This document shows, piece after piece, positions 32,250 through 40,798 of a stretch of 64,000 nt of DNA. Location of the stretch: contig NZ_KQ948928.1 of NCBI RefSeq assembly GCF_001514235.1, positions 578,428 through 642,427 on the forward strand. The letters are read 5' to 3'. A program made the translations under genes and the position numbers. This DNA is from Streptomyces caeruleatus (GTDB lineage Bacteria; Actinomycetota; Actinomycetes; Streptomycetales; Streptomycetaceae). The notes below the pieces were generated by a model that saw only the letters and a program-made list of their open reading frames with translations, made no database searches and had not been told where the DNA came from. Position 1 is the stretch's first letter. Each line of letters starts with the position of its first letter.

Positions 32250-32762
32250 ATGACTGTCCCGACCACGCACTGGACCGAGGTCGACAGCCCCGTCGGCCCG
32301 CTCCTGCTCACCGCCGACCCCGGCACCGGCGCCCTGACCTCCCTCTCCGTGCCGGGCCAGAAGGGCGGGCGAACCGTCCAGGAGGGCTGGCGGCACGACC
32401 CCGCGCTCTTCCGGGCCGCCGAGGAACAGCTCGCCGCCTACTTCGCCGGTGAACTCAAGGAGTTCCAGCTGGAGTTGAGCACCGGTGGCAGTGAGTTCCG
32501 GGAGCGGGTCTGGGCCGCCCTCGACACCGTTCCCTACGGGGCGACCACGACGTACGGCGAGATCGCCGCGCGGATCGGCGCCTCCCGTGCCGCCGTACGG
32601 GCCGTCGGCGGCGCGATCGGCGCCAACCCGCTGCTGATCGTCCGCCCCTGCCACCGTGTGATCGGCGCCGACGGCTCCATGACCGGGTACGCGGGCGGCC
32701 TCGAACGCAAGATGCGGCTGCTCACGCTGGAGGGCCGGCTCCCGGGGTCTTCCCTTTTCTAG
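32250..32762 (+). CDS. ogt: Methylated-DNA--protein-cysteine methyltransferase
   Basis: The 170-residue protein has the active-site motif PCHRVIG, whose cysteine takes the methyl group from O6-methylguanine. The helix-turn-helix YGATTTYGEIAARIGASRAAVRAVG inserts into DNA. The N-terminal ribonuclease-like fold is present. The suicide transfer makes one protein repair one lesion. It starts two bases after the Ada/AlkA stop, so the genes are co-transcribed and probably induced by alkylation damage. Confidence 0.95.
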   Translation: MTVPTTHWTEVDSPVGPLLLTADPGTGALTSLSVPGQKGGRTVQEGWRHDPALFRAAEEQLAAYFAGELKEFQLELSTGGSEFRERVWAALDTVPYGATTTYGEIAARIGASRAAVRAVGGAIGANPLLIVRPCHRVIGADGSMTGYAGGLERKMRLLTLEGRLPGSSLF

Positions 32763-32945
32763 CCCGCCACCTGGTCCGCCATCTGATCCGCCTCCCGGTC
32801 CGCCGGGAGGCCCCAGCGCGGAGCCTCCTCGTTCGGCCGGACCGGCGCGATCGTCAGGTCAGGGCGGTCGCCCCGGGCCGTGATCAGCGCCGAGTTGCCC
32901 CCGAGTGCTCGCCCGCGGCGCCGCATGCGCGGGCCGAACGCGGTG
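32759..32945 (-). pseudogene. Gene-tail remnant containing a 33-bp copy of the fhuF-like gene
   Basis: Reading leftward, a frame translates as FGPRMRRRGRALGGNS, continues through ITARGDRPDLTIAPVRPNEE and ends at a TAG overlapping the ogt stop. No start or upstream body exists. Its first part is identical at DNA level (32907-32939) to 41103-41135 inside the FhuF-like gene and in the same frame. The rest is unlike that gene. This looks like a fossil gene end joined to a fragment of another gene. Confidence 0.45.
32907..32939 (-). repeat. 33-bp exact repeat, partner at 41103-41135
   Basis: All 33 bases starting GCTCGCCCGCGGCGCC match the segment at 41103-41135 in the same orientation. Such a match across 8 kb is far beyond chance even in GC-rich DNA. 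Confidence 0.85.
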
Positions 32946-32980
32946 TCGCGCCGTCAATACGACGGGAGAGACCCGATGTA

Positions 32981-33463
32981 TCAGCCCCAGATCACCGCGC
33001 CCACCCACGCCCCCGCGATCAGCTGGCAGGTGAACAGCTCCGCCAGCACGCTCGACCCGCCCGACCGCATCGCCGTCCGCAGCGCGGCCCTCGCCTCGCC
33101 GTGGCGGCCGAGCCGGAGCCGTTCCGCGAGATAGACGCCCCCCATGAAGCCGGGGATCGAGCCGAGCACGGGGATCAGGAAGAAGCCGAGGAAGGATCCC
33201 GTCGCGGCGTACACGACCACGCGCCGGCCCGCCCAGCTCGGGCGCAGCCGACGCGGCGGCAGCGCCCAGCGCACCACCTGGGAGAGGAACAGCGCGACGG
33301 TGGCCCCGACCAGCACCCACCAGGCGACCGGCTGGGGGTCCTGTACGGCCCACCACATGACCGCGGCCCACACCAGCCACGACCCCGGCACGCCGGGTAC
33401 CAGCACTCCGCAGAGGCCGAGCAGGAGGACCAGGCCGACCAGCACGAGGTCCCACACTCCCAT
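32981..33463 (-). CDS. DUF456 membrane protein
   Basis: The 160-residue protein has four to five hydrophobic helices and the DUF456 signature features GVLVPGVPGSWLVW at the start and GFFLIPVLGSIPGFMGGVYLAE in the middle. The glycine-rich helices are reminiscent of glycine-zipper membrane proteins. Its function is not known. It follows a TrmB/LuxR-like regulator gene in the same direction after 67 bases, so the two could share a transcript. Confidence 0.85.
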   Translation of the reverse strand: MGVWDLVLVGLVLLLGLCGVLVPGVPGSWLVWAAVMWWAVQDPQPVAWWVLVGATVALFLSQVVRWALPPRRLRPSWAGRRVVVYAATGSFLGFFLIPVLGSIPGFMGGVYLAERLRLGRHGEARAALRTAMRSGGSSVLAELFTCQLIAGAWVGAVIWG

Positions 33464-33530
33464 CCCACCAGAGTGCCGGAGCTCACGAGTACGCGCAGAT
33501 CAGCGTCGTCGCCGCAGATGCGACGCCCGG

Positions 33531-34568
33531 TCACACCGCCGGTCCCACGCCCGTCGCCCCCGGCCGCTCCCGCACCCCGTCACCCCTGCCGCCCCGGGCC
33601 ACCCACCCCCGCTCGTACGCGTGCCACCCCAGCTGCAGCCGTGTCGTCACCCCGGTCAGCTCCATCAGCCGCTTCACCCGGCGCTGCACGGTCCGCAGCC
33701 CCAGGTCCAGCTGTTTGGCCACGCTCGCGTCGGTCAGGCCCGCCAGCAGCAGGGAGAGCACCTCCAGGTCGGTGTCGTCGGGTCCGTCCGGCTGCTGCTC
33801 GGCGACGCCGGTCGTGCCGAGGCGTATCGGGAGCGCCTCGCGCCACACCGACTCGAACAGCCCGAAGAGCAGCTCCAGCAGCCCGCTCGCGTGGACGACG
33901 AGCGCGGCCGGCTCCGCGGTGTGCGAGGTGAGCGGCACCAGGGCGAGCGTACGGTCGGCGATCACCAGCCTGGCCGGGACCCGGTCCACGACCCGGACCT
34001 GCTCCTCGCGGCCGAGCGCGGCGGACAGCTCGGTGATGCCGTCCGGCTGGTCCAGGACCGAGCGCTCCAGGACCACCCGGGAGCGCACCCCGCGGTCGGC
34101 GGCCCGCTCCTCGGCGCCGTCCTCGATGCCGGTGACGGCGACCGGGTGGCCGGTGACCAGCGCGCACACCTCCTCGCGCGCCCCGAGCTGGAGCTGCAGG
34201 AAGCGCTGCGAAACCGCGGCCGCGCCGATCACCACCTCGACGAGATCGTGCACGGCGGGCTCGGCGACCCCCGCCCGGTACTCGTCGGCGAGCATCGCGG
34301 CCACCAGCTCCGCCTTCTCCAGCTCGTGCCGCTGCTGGGTGAGCAGCGCGCCCAGTGCCACGCCGGGCGGGGCGGCGACCCAGCGGCCGGGCCGGGCCGA
34401 GGACTGCGCCGCGAGGCCGTGCCGCTCCAGCCGGCGCAGGGCGCGCTCCGTGTCGTGCTCGCCGAGCGTCAGCCGCCGGGCGAGATCGGGCACGTCGGCG
34501 GCCCCCACGGACACCAGGGCCCGGTACGCCGACTCATGCGTCTCGTCGAGACCAATCACTCCCAGCAT
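33531..34568 (-). CDS. Regulator with TrmB-like N-terminus and LuxR-type C-terminal HTH
   Basis: ATG at 34568 with GGGAGGGG upstream gives 345 residues. The N-terminal winged helix (about 1-60; ADVPDLARRLTLGEHDTERALRRLE) is TrmB-like. The middle resembles a phospholipase-D-like sensor domain. The C-terminus (about 262-330) is a LuxR helix-turn-helix with LSLLLAGLTDASVAKQLDLGLRTVQRRVKRL. This three-part layout is common in Streptomyces as helix-turn-helix regulators of unknown targets. The divergent neighbour is a PP2C-like protein gene 236 bases away. Confidence 0.85.
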   Translation of the reverse strand: MLGVIGLDETHESAYRALVSVGAADVPDLARRLTLGEHDTERALRRLERHGLAAQSSARPGRWVAAPPGVALGALLTQQRHELEKAELVAAMLADEYRAGVAEPAVHDLVEVVIGAAAVSQRFLQLQLGAREEVCALVTGHPVAVTGIEDGAEERAADRGVRSRVVLERSVLDQPDGITELSAALGREEQVRVVDRVPARLVIADRTLALVPLTSHTAEPAALVVHASGLLELLFGLFESVWREALPIRLGTTGVAEQQPDGPDDTDLEVLSLLLAGLTDASVAKQLDLGLRTVQRRVKRLMELTGVTTRLQLGWHAYERGWVARGGRGDGVRERPGATGVGPAV

Positions 34569-34804
34569 CGGGCCGCGCCCCTCCCAGAGAACACCGGTGT
34601 TCGGTCCGTGGCGGGAAACGGCCCGCGCAACCGGCCTGCGCACATCATCGCCGTACCACCTGTGACTCTGCCAAGGTGCCGCCACCCGTTGTCTCGCAAG
34701 GGTGTTCAACACCTCACCCGACCACGCCACTTGAGGTGGTTCGACGGGTCGGATTTTCCTGATGCCCCGTTTTCATCCGGCCCGCGCGGTGGACAATTGG
34801 GGGC

Positions 34805-36085
34805 ATGAGCCAGCAGGGGGGAAGGCCCACCGGTCACGAGGACGACTGGTGGGGGCAGCTGTACGGTGACTTCACCGAGGACACGGGCCCCACGGTGGCG
34901 CCCGACTCGCTGGACGACCGGTTCGCCTCGGCGGCGGGCGCGGTGAACCAGCCTGCGGCGGCCGGGGTTTCCGGCGCCGGGGCCCCGGGGACGGGCGCGG
35001 CCGTTCCGTCGCCGCGAGCCGACACGGATGCCGCGCCGGGCCGGTCGACGTTCCCGCCCGGTCTGCCGAAACCGCCGGGGTTCACCGTGGAGCCACCGCC
35101 CGAACCCGCGCCGCCCCCTCGCCCCCTCGACTACGTGGGCGACGGCCCGCCCACCTACGCCGCCGAACCCACCACCCTCCCGCCCGCGGACCCCGACGAC
35201 CTCGACGACCTGGTCGCCGACACCGTCCTCGACGGCGCCCGCTACGGCGCCTGCACCCTGCGCGCCGTGTCCCTGCGCGGCGACTCCGCCCGCTACCGGG
35301 GCGAACCCCGCCGCGACTGTCTCCTCACCGCCCGCTTCGGCACCGGCGACCAAGCCCTGGTCCTGGTCGCGATGGCCACCGGCGCCCGGGCCACCCCGGG
35401 CGCCCACCGCGCCGCGGCCGAGGCCTGCCACTGGATCGGCCGGGCCGTCGGCCGCAGTCAACCGAAGCTCGCGCAGGACATCAGGGCCGCCCGGCGCGGC
35501 GACCTCAAGTCCGGCCTGCACCGCCTCACCGACCGCAGCCTCGGCAAACTCCGCGCCAGCGCCGCCGAACAGGGCATCGAACCCGAGGAGTACGCGGCGA
35601 CCCTGCGCTGCCTCCTGCTGCCCGCCGACCCCGAGTGCCGTACTCGTGTGTTCTTCGGCGTCGGCCCGGGCGGACTGTTCCGGCTGCGCGACGGCGAGTG
35701 GCAGGACATCGAACCCCGCGTCACCGACGCCACCGGCGAACCGGTCGTCGGCTTCGGCTCCCTGCCCGCCGAGACCCCCGAGGGCGACCGCCTCACCATG
35801 GACCTCGGCATCACCACACCCCCGAGCCCCTACGACCCCGCCCCCGAGCCGCCCCGCGAACCCTTCCGCTTCCGCGCCTCCGTGGCCCGCCCCGGCGACG
35901 CCCTGCTGATGTGCACCGGCGGCCTCGCCGACCCTCTGCGCGGCGAACCCGAACTCGCCGCCCACCTGACCGGGCGCTGGTCCGCGGCCGAGCCGCCCGG
36001 GCTCGCCGAGTTCCTCGCCGACACCCAGGTCCGGGTCAAGGGGTACGCGGACGACCGTACGGCCGCCGCCGTGTGGGAGGCGTGA
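34805..36085 (+). CDS. PP2C-like protein with disordered N-terminus
   Basis: The 426-residue protein has a long N-terminal region (about 1-130) rich in Pro, Ala and acidic residues and without predicted structure. A PP2C-type domain follows (from about 145): ARYGACTLRAVSLRGDSARYRG, ALVLVAMATGARA and, near the end, DALLMCTGGLADP. Some aspartates that bind metal in active PP2C enzymes are not evident (ATGA in place of the usual DGMGG), so catalytic activity is doubtful. It may be a pseudophosphatase. No partner kinase is visible nearby. Confidence 0.7.
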   Translation: MSQQGGRPTGHEDDWWGQLYGDFTEDTGPTVAPDSLDDRFASAAGAVNQPAAAGVSGAGAPGTGAAVPSPRADTDAAPGRSTFPPGLPKPPGFTVEPPPEPAPPPRPLDYVGDGPPTYAAEPTTLPPADPDDLDDLVADTVLDGARYGACTLRAVSLRGDSARYRGEPRRDCLLTARFGTGDQALVLVAMATGARATPGAHRAAAEACHWIGRAVGRSQPKLAQDIRAARRGDLKSGLHRLTDRSLGKLRASAAEQGIEPEEYAATLRCLLLPADPECRTRVFFGVGPGGLFRLRDGEWQDIEPRVTDATGEPVVGFGSLPAETPEGDRLTMDLGITTPPSPYDPAPEPPREPFRFRASVARPGDALLMCTGGLADPLRGEPELAAHLTGRWSAAEPPGLAEFLADTQVRVKGYADDRTAAAVWEA

Positions 36086-36094
36086 CCGGCTCCC

Positions 36095-37429
36095 TCAGCT
36101 GCTGTACGGCACCCACTGACGCGCCGAGGTGTCGTACTCGTAGCGCGGCAGCCCCTCGATGCCCGTCGTGCGGAACGGACGGCCGTGGTCGTCGACGCGG
36201 ACCGTGCCGGTGCGGCCCTGCGAGGACCAGTCCAGTTCGAGGTACCAGCTGCAGGCGCAGTTCTTGGTCCGCGCGTCGATCAGCAGCACCTCGGGGTCCT
36301 CGGCGGACACCCGGTACGGAAGCCGCATCGCCGGGATCGTGACACCCGAGTCGTTGCCGTCGGCGGGGCGGGCGACGGGCCGGTCCTTGTCCAGGTCGAC
36401 GTCGAAGTAGCGGGGCGTCAGCGCTCCGCCGCAGCCGTTGTCCATGGCGTACGAGCTGCCCCCGCCGGGCGCCGCGCGGCCGACCACGCGCACCCGCAGC
36501 GCCTCCAGGACGACGGCCGTGGACGTCCGGCCCTGTACGGACACCTTCACCAGGGTCTGCCGCCCGTGCACGGCGTCGTGCGAGCCCGCCCAGGTCTCGG
36601 CGTCCTGCGGGGCGGGCGGCGGGGCGACCTGCTGCGGGGACCTGCCGATGACGTAGTCGTGCCCGCAACCCGCCTGCCAGACATGGGAGTCGGCGCTCCA
36701 GGTCAGGGGCACCCCGGCCGGGGGCCGCTGCTGCCCGGGATCCTTCGAGGGCTCCTCGGCGGTCCCGGTGGGCTTCGCCGAGGGCTTCTTCGACCCGCCG
36801 GCCTTGGGGGAGGGCGTCGTGGCGGACGGGCTCGGGGACTTGGACGTCTTCGGGCGCGGGGTGCCCGGCGGTGTCGTACGGGGCGGATCTGCGGCGTCGA
36901 CGGAGTCGCTCGCGCCGGGACGGCGGTCGTCGTCCGGGAGGGCGGAGAGACTGCCGAGCGTGGCGAGGAGGGCGGTCGCCACGGCCGCGGAGACCAGCAG
37001 GCGCCGACGGCGGTACCAGGGGTGGCGGGGCGGGTCGTTCGGTGCCGGTTCCCCGACCGGAATACCGACCGGAATACCGACCGGAATACCGACCGGAGTA
37101 CCGGGCGGACCGCCGGCCGGGTCCGCGGCCGGGGAATCCGCCGGCGTGGTCGCGGGCGTCGTACGCGACCGCTGCCGTGCCGCCACCGCCAGGATCCACA
37201 GCCGGTGCAGCTCCATCCGCTCCTCCGGCGTCGCCCCGCACAGGGCGGCGAACCGTTCCACGGGGGCGAAGTCGAGGGGGACCGCGTCGCCGGCGCAGTA
37301 GCGGTGCAGCGTCGAGGTGTTCATGTTCAGGCGGCGGGCCAGCTGACCGTAGCTGCGGTCGGTGCGGTCCTTCAGCCGCCTCAGTGCCGTCGCGAACTCC
37401 TGGACGTCGTCGTCCTGTGCTTCAGACAC
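36095..37429 (-). CDS. Helix-turn-helix membrane protein with extracytoplasmic domain
   Basis: The 444-residue protein starts with an XRE-like helix-turn-helix (about 10-75; YGQLARRLNMNTSTLHRYCAG). A low-complexity stretch with repeated GIPV units follows, then one membrane helix (LLVSAAVATALLATLGSLSAL). A Pro/Ser/Lys-rich linker leads to an extracytoplasmic domain of about 200 residues with six cysteines (QAGCGHDYVIG, NGCGG, NCACSWYLELDW). DNA binding inside and a folded domain outside suggest a one-component membrane sensor. This layout recurs in Streptomyces without an assigned role. It is convergent with the PP2C-like gene. Confidence 0.8.
   Translation of the reverse strand: MSEAQDDDVQEFATALRRLKDRTDRSYGQLARRLNMNTSTLHRYCAGDAVPLDFAPVERFAALCGATPEERMELHRLWILAVAARQRSRTTPATTPADSPAADPAGGPPGTPVGIPVGIPVGIPVGEPAPNDPPRHPWYRRRRLLVSAAVATALLATLGSLSALPDDDRRPGASDSVDAADPPRTTPPGTPRPKTSKSPSPSATTPSPKAGGSKKPSAKPTGTAEEPSKDPGQQRPPAGVPLTWSADSHVWQAGCGHDYVIGRSPQQVAPPPAPQDAETWAGSHDAVHGRQTLVKVSVQGRTSTAVVLEALRVRVVGRAAPGGGSSYAMDNGCGGALTPRYFDVDLDKDRPVARPADGNDSGVTIPAMRLPYRVSAEDPEVLLIDARTKNCACSWYLELDWSSQGRTGTVRVDDHGRPFRTTGIEGLPRYEYDTSARQWVPYSS
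37054..37101 (-). repeat. 12-bp tandem repeat, four copies, inside coding sequence
   Basis: CGACCGGAATAC occurs four times end to end, the last copy with one A-to-G change. It encodes the repeated GIPV tetrapeptide just before the membrane helix of the helix-turn-helix membrane protein. Changes in copy number keep the reading frame. Confidence 0.95.
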
Positions 37430-37673
37430 CGTTCCCCCGGGTCCTCACCGTCCCGGGACGGCATCCCAGGCACTCCATATACCTGCACGTCAGATGGGCT
37501 GGGATGGTTCCACCGTCGCGGATCGGGCGGCGGAGCTTGCGGCCGTGCGCTGTGACGGCTGATGCTCTTGGTGTCGCACCGACCAGGGGCCGGACGGACC
37601 AGCCGCCCTCGGTGACGACCACTTTCACACGTTCACGCTCTCATCGCACTCATCTCGTTCACGGGGGACAGCC

Positions 37674-38291
37674 ATGACCGACCGCACTCGAACCGGAGCG
37701 CTCGCCGCACTCGCCGTCGCGACGCTCGCCGTCGGCGCCGCACTCACCGCCGCACCGGCCGGCGCCGCCACGAAGGCGCCGGCGCCGAAGTTCCTTTCGG
37801 CGTCCCAGCTCCCGCCGCACCCCACCTCCGCCTGGACCGCCGACAAGATCACCGACGGCGTCCCGGAGGAGATGCAGTACTGCTTCGGCGAGGCGCTGCT
37901 CGCCTACGACTCCAGCTACCGCGCCTTCCGCACCGACCTGGACACCAACGCCCAGCAGCTCAACGTCGTCGTCGGCGACAGCGCCAAGGCCAAGGCGCTC
38001 GCCACCCGCCTCGACAAGGAGGTCAAGCGCTGCATCGCCCGCATGGACACCGCCGAGGACATCGAGGCCGACTACAAGAGCTACGGCAGCCTGCCGGTCG
38101 AGGAGGGCGCCCGCGTCCACGGCTTCGCGACCCGTGCCTCGTGGGGTGCCATGGACATCAACCTCGTCTCCGTCGGCCGGGACGGCGGCACCGTCACCGT
38201 CGTGCTGTGGGGACAGATGGGCGACTTCTCGGACGCGCCGGTGAAGGCATTCAAGAAGACGACCACCACGGCGGTCAACAAGCTCTACTGA
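37674..38291 (+). CDS. Secreted protein of unknown function
   Basis: The 205-residue protein has a signal peptide (RTGALAALAVATLAVGAALTAAPAGAA, cleavage near residue 32). The mature part has two cysteines (QYCFGEALLAYDS and KRCIARMD) that could form a disulfide. Two long helices and a C-terminal beta-rich part (GARVHGFATRASWGAMDINLVSVG) resemble the sensor-type extracellular domains seen in actinobacterial lipoproteins. I cannot name the family. It is followed by a strong terminator. Confidence 0.75.
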   Translation: MTDRTRTGALAALAVATLAVGAALTAAPAGAATKAPAPKFLSASQLPPHPTSAWTADKITDGVPEEMQYCFGEALLAYDSSYRAFRTDLDTNAQQLNVVVGDSAKAKALATRLDKEVKRCIARMDTAEDIEADYKSYGSLPVEEGARVHGFATRASWGAMDINLVSVGRDGGTVTVVLWGQMGDFSDAPVKAFKKTTTTAVNKLY

Positions 38292-38302
38292 CCACCACAC
38301 CA

Positions 38303-38345
38303 GCGGGGCCGCCCTCCCGGACGGGGGTCGGGCGGGCGGCCCCGC
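38303..38345 (+). terminator. Terminator hairpin after the secreted protein gene
   Basis: GCGGGGCCGCCC at 38303-38314 and GGGCGGCCCCGC at 38334-38345 form a perfect 12-bp stem with a 19-base loop, 11 bases after the stop codon. Confidence 0.75.
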
Positions 38346-38840
38346 ACTCACCCGCTCACCTCACCGGCTCGCATCACGGGCTGAACCACGGCCGGACAAG
38401 CGAATTCCGGCCAGTTTCGCCGACGGCGGGCCCGACGCTGGGCGTTCACGTCGACGACGTCTCGCCGCCGCGCTTTCAACTGCCCCATGCCCGCGTCACA
38501 TACGGCCGGATCGACAGCCTGGCATCGGCGGCCGGGCCGATCCCGTCCGGTCCCGGCGCCCGGGAGCGGGTCGTCGCGCGGCCGTGCGGGACTGCCCAGG
38601 TCGGCCGCCCGCGCCGCCGGCGGATGAACCGCCTCGCCTCCGCTCCCCGGACGCCCGCCTCCGGCCCGCGGGCCGTGCCGTGGCCGGTGACCGACTCGCT
38701 CCGGTCGTCGCGTACGGCGGCCTCCGGGCGGCCGGTGGGTGACGTTCCGGGTTTCATGCACCCGGCGTGCGCCGCGCCAACCTTGGCCGAACACCTGGTC
38801 GTTGACGATTCGACATGACTGGCGCCCGTCCCGATGGGAA
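38346..38840. other. Intergenic stretch without recognisable gene
   Basis: About 495 bases between the terminator and the small coupled frame at 38841. I see no frame with homology, no RNA gene and no clear repeat. It probably holds the promoter of the ATP-binding protein, but I could not define it. Confidence 0.5.
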
Positions 38841-38906
38841 ATGGATCCCGTGAACGTGTTCGAGCCAGGAGGGGAACCGACATCGGCACGCGGGCGGGGG
38901 TCATGA
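38841..38906 (+). CDS. Possible 21-residue upstream ORF coupled to the ATP-binding protein
   Basis: ATG at 38841 opens a frame of 21 residues (MDPVNVFEPGGEPTSARG...), whose TGA overlaps the ATG at 38903 (ATGA). The strongest ribosome site in the area (AGGAGGGG, about 38867-38875) lies inside it and too far from 38903. Coupled translation would explain the weak site before the main gene. Alternatively the true start of the ATP-binding protein is further upstream in its own frame (ATG at 38834). Confidence 0.3.
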   Translation: MDPVNVFEPGGEPTSARGRGS

Positions 38907-39385
38907 AGAGGCAGGCACGAGGGGGCGGTCCCATAGCGTACGGGGCCTTCTCGGTGGAGACGGTGGAGGACCAGGCCGCGATCGAGGGGGATCGGGCGCA
39001 GCCACCTCAACTCAGGCGCAGACTCGGGCGGGCGGATCTACGGGCCGTACCGGAGGCCCGCAGGGCCCTGCGCGACCTGTTGCGGCACTGGGGGAGGCCC
39101 GGGCGGTCGGACATAGCCGAACTGCTCACCAGCGAACTCGTCACCAACGCGATCGTCCACACCGACCGCGAGGCGGTCCTGACGGCGACGGTCGGACCGG
39201 ACGGACTCAGAGTGGAGGTACGGGACTTCGTGGCCCGCCGGCCCAGACTGCGCGTACCGGTCGCCGACGACGGTACGAACGGCAGGGGCCTGGTCCTGGT
39301 CGAGTCCCTCGCCGACGCCTGGGGCGTACAGCCGCACGGGGTGGGCAAGGCCGTGTGGTTCGAACTCGACGCGGATGCCGCGTGA
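38903..39385 (+). CDS. RsbW-like ATP-binding protein (anti-sigma factor kinase fold)
   Basis: From ATG 38903 the protein has 160 residues. It is a single HATPase_c domain of the RsbW type: N-box ELLTSELVTNAIVHT, G1 box VEVRDFVARRP and G2 box GTNGRGLVLVESLADAWG. Streptomyces carries many such small proteins. They may phosphorylate anti-anti-sigma factors or bind sigma factors. No sigma or anti-anti-sigma gene lies beside it, so the partner is unknown. The start is uncertain; an in-frame ATG at 38834 would add 23 residues. Confidence 0.85.
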   Translation: MKRQARGGGPIAYGAFSVETVEDQAAIEGDRAQPPQLRRRLGRADLRAVPEARRALRDLLRHWGRPGRSDIAELLTSELVTNAIVHTDREAVLTATVGPDGLRVEVRDFVARRPRLRVPVADDGTNGRGLVLVESLADAWGVQPHGVGKAVWFELDADAA

Positions 39386-39405
39386 GGCCCGACCACGGGA
39401 CGGGT

Positions 39406-39427
39406 CGCGACCCGAGCCCGGGTCGCG
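39406..39427. terminator. Bidirectional terminator-like hairpin between convergent genes
   Basis: CGCGACCCG at 39406-39414 and CGGGTCGCG at 39419-39427 form a perfect 9-bp stem with loop AGCC. It lies between the ends of the convergent ATP-binding protein and DUF2637 genes. Confidence 0.6.
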
Positions 39428-39453
39428 CCCCATCCCGTCGATGAGCGGTGTGC

Positions 39454-40494
39454 TCAGCCGAACTGCTGCTCAAGATCCTTGAGCTTGCGCTCCAGCGAGT
39501 CGAGTCGCGGCAGCGCCATGGTGTCGTCCTCAGCTGTGAGGTCGACGGGGACCGGGTCAGAACCGGTGCGAACGGGCTGAAGTGAGGGACGCGACCGTAC
39601 GGGCAGTTGCTCCGGCGTGGATATGGCAGGCTCCGCGGTGACTTGGGCCGAGGCACGCTCCAGCGCCTGCGTCTCGACCTGCCGTCCGTTGCCGCGGCCG
39701 ATGAAGCCCCGGTGGCCCCGGCTGATGGCCTTCAGCTGGGCCCGCTCCATGCGCTGCTGGTCGCGCCGGCGCAGTCGGCTCTCGTCCTTCTGCCGCTTGT
39801 CCTCGCGGACCTCGTCGACCGCCTCGTCCAGGCTGCGCACGCCCTCCAGGAGCATCAGCGACCAGGCCTTGTAGGTCTCGCGGGGGGCCCGCAGCCAGCG
39901 GACGATCCGGATCTGCGGAAGGGGCCTGGGCACCAGACCCTGCTCGCGCAGGGCGGCCCGGCGGGTCTGCTTCAGCGCCCGGTCGAACAGCACGGCCGCG
40001 GAGAGGGACATGCCGGCGAAGAAGTGCGGGGCGCCGTCGTGGCCGATGCCCCGGGGCGCGTGCACCCAGTTGAACCAGGCGGCGGCGGCCGCGAACGTCC
40101 ACACGAGTATCCGGGAACCGAGGGCCGCGTCACCGTGGCTGGCCTCGCGCACCGCGAGGACGGAACAGAACATCGCGGCGCCGTCCAGACCGAACGGCAC
40201 GAGGTACTGCCAGCCGTTGTGCAGGCCGAGGTTCTGCTCACCGAAGCCGACCAGGCCGTGGAAGGAGAGGGCGGCGGCCACGGCCGCGCAGCAGAACAGC
40301 AGCACGTAGGAGGCGGTGCCGTATAGGGCCTCCTTGCGCCTACGGCGCTCTTCGCTGCGCTCCCACGAGTCGTCCGCGCCGGCGTCCTTCCCCGCGGTCT
40401 TCCCGCGCCGCAGCACCGCTATCGCCACCAGCAGGCCCAGGAGCAGTACGGCGCCCGGAAGCAGCCAGTTCAGCGATATGTCGGTCAATCTCAT
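39454..40494 (-). CDS. DUF2637 (SpdB-like) membrane protein
   Basis: ATG at 40494 after AAGGGA gives 346 residues starting MRLTDISLNWLLPG. There is one N-terminal helix, a charged stretch and then four helices (about 75-185; YVLLFCCAAVAAALSFHGL, DGAAMFCSVLAVREA). These match DUF2637, which is related to the plasmid spread protein SpdB. The C-terminal half is cytoplasmic, charged and helical and ends in LERKLKDLEQQFG. Chromosomal DUF2637 proteins are common in Streptomyces, and their role is unclear. Confidence 0.88.
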   Translation of the reverse strand: MRLTDISLNWLLPGAVLLLGLLVAIAVLRRGKTAGKDAGADDSWERSEERRRRKEALYGTASYVLLFCCAAVAAALSFHGLVGFGEQNLGLHNGWQYLVPFGLDGAAMFCSVLAVREASHGDAALGSRILVWTFAAAAAWFNWVHAPRGIGHDGAPHFFAGMSLSAAVLFDRALKQTRRAALREQGLVPRPLPQIRIVRWLRAPRETYKAWSLMLLEGVRSLDEAVDEVREDKRQKDESRLRRRDQQRMERAQLKAISRGHRGFIGRGNGRQVETQALERASAQVTAEPAISTPEQLPVRSRPSLQPVRTGSDPVPVDLTAEDDTMALPRLDSLERKLKDLEQQFG

Positions 40495-40510
40495 CTGGGG
40501 TCCCTTGCAT

Positions 40511-40550
40511 TGGGATAGGGCGTAACGCCCGCCATAGTGGCCCAATCCCA
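40511..40550 (-). promoter_or_regulatory. Nested inverted repeats upstream of DUF2637 gene
   Basis: GGGCGTAACGCCC at 40518-40530 is a perfect 13-base palindrome. An outer pair, TGGGAT at 40511-40516 and ATCCCA at 40545-40550, encloses it. The block lies 17-56 bases before the start codon and is a candidate operator. The remaining 250 bases up to 40798 show nothing I can identify. Confidence 0.45.
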
Positions 40551-40798
40551 CTGGCCCTCAGGGGGTTTCGGGGCAAGAGGCCGCCAAGGAGGTGCAAGGG
40601 AATGCCCAGGGCGGCGTTCTGCTCGAACTGCCGCTTGAGGGGCGGGAGTTGAGTTCGAACAACACTACCCGTGCGGGTGGTTCCACGGAAAGTTCCTGCG
40701 CGAAGTGAGGAATTTGTGAAACGCCTGTAACCGGAACGAGTGTCCTGCTCGCGGGTGATCTTACGACACGGTGGCTTACGCCTGTGTCTGAGGGTGCC

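Noticed and set aside
38141..38818. Plus-strand frame across the terminator and empty region after the secreted protein gene
   Set aside because: It starts inside the secreted protein gene in another frame, runs through a strong hairpin and has no domain.
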